A stretch of DNA of 64,000 bases from an uncultured bacterium (GTDB lineage: Bacteria; Bacteroidota; Bacteroidia; Chitinophagales; Chitinophagaceae): contig CAIXLY010000035.1 in the NCBI GenBank assembly GCA_903920455.1, positions 30,490-94,489 of the forward strand, given 5' to 3'. The position numbers and the translations under genes were made by a program. The notes beneath the pieces were generated by a model. The model was given only the letters and a program-made list of their open reading frames with translations, did not search any database and was not told where the DNA came from. This document shows, in pieces, positions 62,425 to 64,000 of the stretch (positions are counted from its first letter, which is position 1; each line of letters opens with the position of its first letter).

Positions 62425-62950
62425 AACAGCCAGGGACGAGGGACAGGGGACGAGGGAATACAAGGGACTAGGTGAATAGCTAGAAATTATTTAAAGCTTT
62501 TTAGTTATCGCATAGATCATGTGATCAATTTCTTTTGCTAAATTATTTGCTTGAGAAAAGTTTTCTAGAGAAATAATATTCAACTCGTAGCCAATTTTGA
62601 GCTGGGTTTGAACCTCATATAAAGATCCTAGGGAAATATGAAGGAATTGTCTGTAATCATTTGAAGTTCTTCTTCCGTAGCCTTCAGCAATGTTACTTGG
62701 CACTGAGACCACTGCTCTCCTAATCTGATTAGCAAGACCATATCTTTCTTCAGCTGGAAATTCTTTCGTTATTAGGTAGATATTTTTCGACAACTCAATT
62801 CCTTTTTGCCAGATGATTAAGTCTTCAAATGTTTTGATTTTTTGCATTTGACAAAAATACCCAGCACTGAAAAACATAAAAGGGTATTACACAGAAACTG
62901 ATTCGTCTTTTCACCCTCGTCCCTTGTATTCCCTTGTCCCTGGCTGTTTC
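62424..62950. repeat. Inverted-repeat cassette enclosing a four-helix-bundle gene
   Basis: Left arm 62424-62475: AAACAGCCAGGGACGAGGGA, a further GACAGGGGACGAG block, then GGGAATACAAGGGACTAGGTGA in part. Right arm 62911-62950 is the reverse complement with the same order: AAACAGCCAGGGACAAGGGA, then ATACAAGGGACGAGGGTGA. The arms differ mainly by a 14-base insertion. They start within a base of the stop codons of lysS and of the copper-protein gene. The spacer of about 435 bases holds one gene. Confidence 0.85.
62491..62847 (-). CDS. Four-helix-bundle protein (23S rRNA intervening-sequence protein family)
   Basis: 118 residues from the ATG at 62847. TFEDLIIWQKGIELSKNIY, LANQIRRAVVSVPSNIAEGYGR and FLHISLGSLYEVQTQLKIGYEL are the family hallmarks. 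Members occur as ORFs inside 23S rRNA intervening sequences and as an accessory (Avd-like) fold in diversity-generating retroelements. They form pentameric bundles that bind nucleic acid. Here it stands between inverted repeats, not in rRNA. The exact function is unknown. A longer frame to 62877 adds non-family residues. Confidence 0.9.
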   Translation of the reverse strand: MQKIKTFEDLIIWQKGIELSKNIYLITKEFPAEERYGLANQIRRAVVSVPSNIAEGYGRRTSNDYRQFLHISLGSLYEVQTQLKIGYELNIISLENFSQANNLAKEIDHMIYAITKKL

Positions 62951-64000
62951 TACCTAACTTTCATAAGTCCATTCATCAACGTCCAGTGACCAGGAAAAGT
63001 ACATACATAAGGATAGTCGCCAACTTTAGCAGGAGCCTTAAAAGTTAATGTATACGTTTTGCCTGGAGCAATCAACGGAGTTGAAAACAAGACTTCAGGA
63101 ATAGCTGGAACATAATTTTTTTCTACTGCCTTTTCGTCTTTCATCATTGCATCGCCTGCTTTACCAACTTTAGAGAGCATGCCAGGCTTGGCAATCACCA
63201 TGTTGTGTTGCATGGCATCCGGATTCTCAATGGTAATTTCAACTGTTTGTCCGGGCTTCACCGTAAATTCTTTGAGGTTAAACTTCATTGCCTCCCTGAT
63301 TGTTTTTATCAATATTTTTTTAACATCAACCGCTGGCTTGTCTGCTGCACGGGCGCCCCAGGCAACCAACAACTTTGACAACGACTCGTTTGTGGTCTTG
63401 TTGAGCGAGGTTAAAAACAGTTTATTGGCAGGAGCTACATCAACCTTTTTAAGTTGAAAATTCCATCCGGATTCAATTGATTTAACAACCAAGTTGTCAA
63501 AATCAGCATTGGCCGCTTTTGACTTTTTAATGAATGAAATCAGTGAATCCACAGGTGACACCGATGCGTAGCTTGTAATTGCCCTAGACAATGCAAACGT
63601 ATTCATGTCAGCAGGTGCAACGAAACGAATTGCTTGAGAGAATTCATTATTGAGTTTATTGGATTCGCTGACTTCATTGGCTTTATCAAGTGATACAAAT
63701 AACATGTATTCACCAACCACGTCTGTAGTGAATGCAATATCACCAACCCATGGGCCATTGATGTTGTTTGTAATTGAAACAGTTTCACCTGCCTTTATTC
63801 CTTCCTTAAAATTTCTACTCAATTGATCAACTTTAATTCCCATTCCTTCAAAACGGATATCAAGCGGAACAAATTTTTCTGCAGGAAGATCTACTGAGCC
63901 GCGATTGGTTACATCTATAGAAACTTTAATCCACTCACGCACTGCAGGATTCTCCGGAGTAATCTTAATGCCTGTAACCACTAAATCTATTCCAGTTGAC
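62950..64000 (-). CDS. Plastocyanin/azurin-like copper protein with CARDB-type domain, cut by the window edge
   Basis: Partial: the frame stays open to the right edge, so the N-terminus is missing. Visible residues begin with a CARDB-like Ig-type domain (PENPAVREWIKVSIDVTNRGSVDLP in outline), a helical linker of about 100 residues, and a C-terminal blue-copper domain. Its four ligands are the His of MQHNMVI and the Cys, His and Met of CTFPGHWTLM. Probably a periplasmic electron carrier, or the C-terminal module of a larger heme/copper enzyme. It ends directly at the right arm of the repeat cassette. Confidence 0.85.
   Translation of the reverse strand, partial: STGIDLVVTGIKITPENPAVREWIKVSIDVTNRGSVDLPAEKFVPLDIRFEGMGIKVDQLSRNFKEGIKAGETVSITNNINGPWVGDIAFTTDVVGEYMLFVSLDKANEVSESNKLNNEFSQAIRFVAPADMNTFALSRAITSYASVSPVDSLISFIKKSKAANADFDNLVVKSIESGWNFQLKKVDVAPANKLFLTSLNKTTNESLSKLLVAWGARAADKPAVDVKKILIKTIREAMKFNLKEFTVKPGQTVEITIENPDAMQHNMVIAKPGMLSKVGKAGDAMMKDEKAVEKNYVPAIPEVLFSTPLIAPGKTYTLTFKAPAKVGDYPYVCTFPGHWTLMNGLMKVR

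Overview
This 64 kb window is a contiguous piece of a Bacteroidota chromosome, most likely from the Chitinophagaceae or a nearby Sphingobacteriia-type lineage. The evidence is a SusC/RagA transporter, UpxY-type and gliding-associated genes (gldC, gldH), a Bacteroidetes-style PheS with a Cys-rich insert, TAnnTTTG-type -7 boxes, moderately AT-rich DNA, and the order nadK - DUF6089-like barrel - uppS - bamA - ompH - ompH - murI. No rRNA, tRNA, CRISPR array, prophage or transposase gene was found.

Layout. 1-4.3 kb: SusC transporter, a frameshifted zinc metallopeptidase, and a gene-free stretch with two orphan terminators. 4.3-10 kb: radA, comF, a glutathione-peroxidase-like lipid peroxidase, holB and ricT, all rightward. 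10-19.6 kb: phospholipid genes (cdsA, psd), a CPBP protease, dusB, a YjjG-type phosphatase, an SDR, a two-component pair, gldH, yicC and lpxD. 19.7-29.4 kb: an extended SDR, pheS, a ureohydrolase-fold protein with altered metal ligands, dacB, mutL and a NagZ/beta-lactamase fusion. 29.5-33.4 kb: a light-responsive carotenoid operon (CarH-type B12 photoreceptor, ECF sigma factor, crtI, crtB). 33.5-38.5 kb: a capsule export/regulation locus (UpxY, Wza, Wzc, CpsB) in which wzc runs directly into the 3' part of a GDP-fucose synthase gene. 39-64 kb: housekeeping genes (M28 peptidase, rpiB, tatC, yidD, sodA, tadA, rnpA, rpmH, murI, the Bam/Skp/UppS envelope block, nadK, CBS protein, cvpA, yqeY, gldC, a trans-sulfuration enzyme, lysS), then a small four-helix-bundle gene between inverted repeats and a blue-copper protein cut by the right edge.

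The strongest cross-cutting signal is a dispersed family of polypurine repeats. One type is built on GGGACRAGGGA(ATACAAGGGA); the other on GAGAGGTTTAGGGAGGTTTAG or its 9-bp tandem forms GTTGAAGAG/GTTGAAGGA. They fill many intergenic gaps, usually start within a few bases of a stop codon, often face each other as long inverted repeats, have entered the ricT reading frame, appear to have replaced the start region of several genes (leaving TTG starts), and bracket the four-helix-bundle gene at 62.5 kb. Other leads are a double CarH operator with identical geometry, the wzc::fcl chimera, a MutL with a degenerate endonuclease motif, and a terminator placed directly against the murI start codon.

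All assignments are from reading the sequence and recalled family knowledge; no database search was run.
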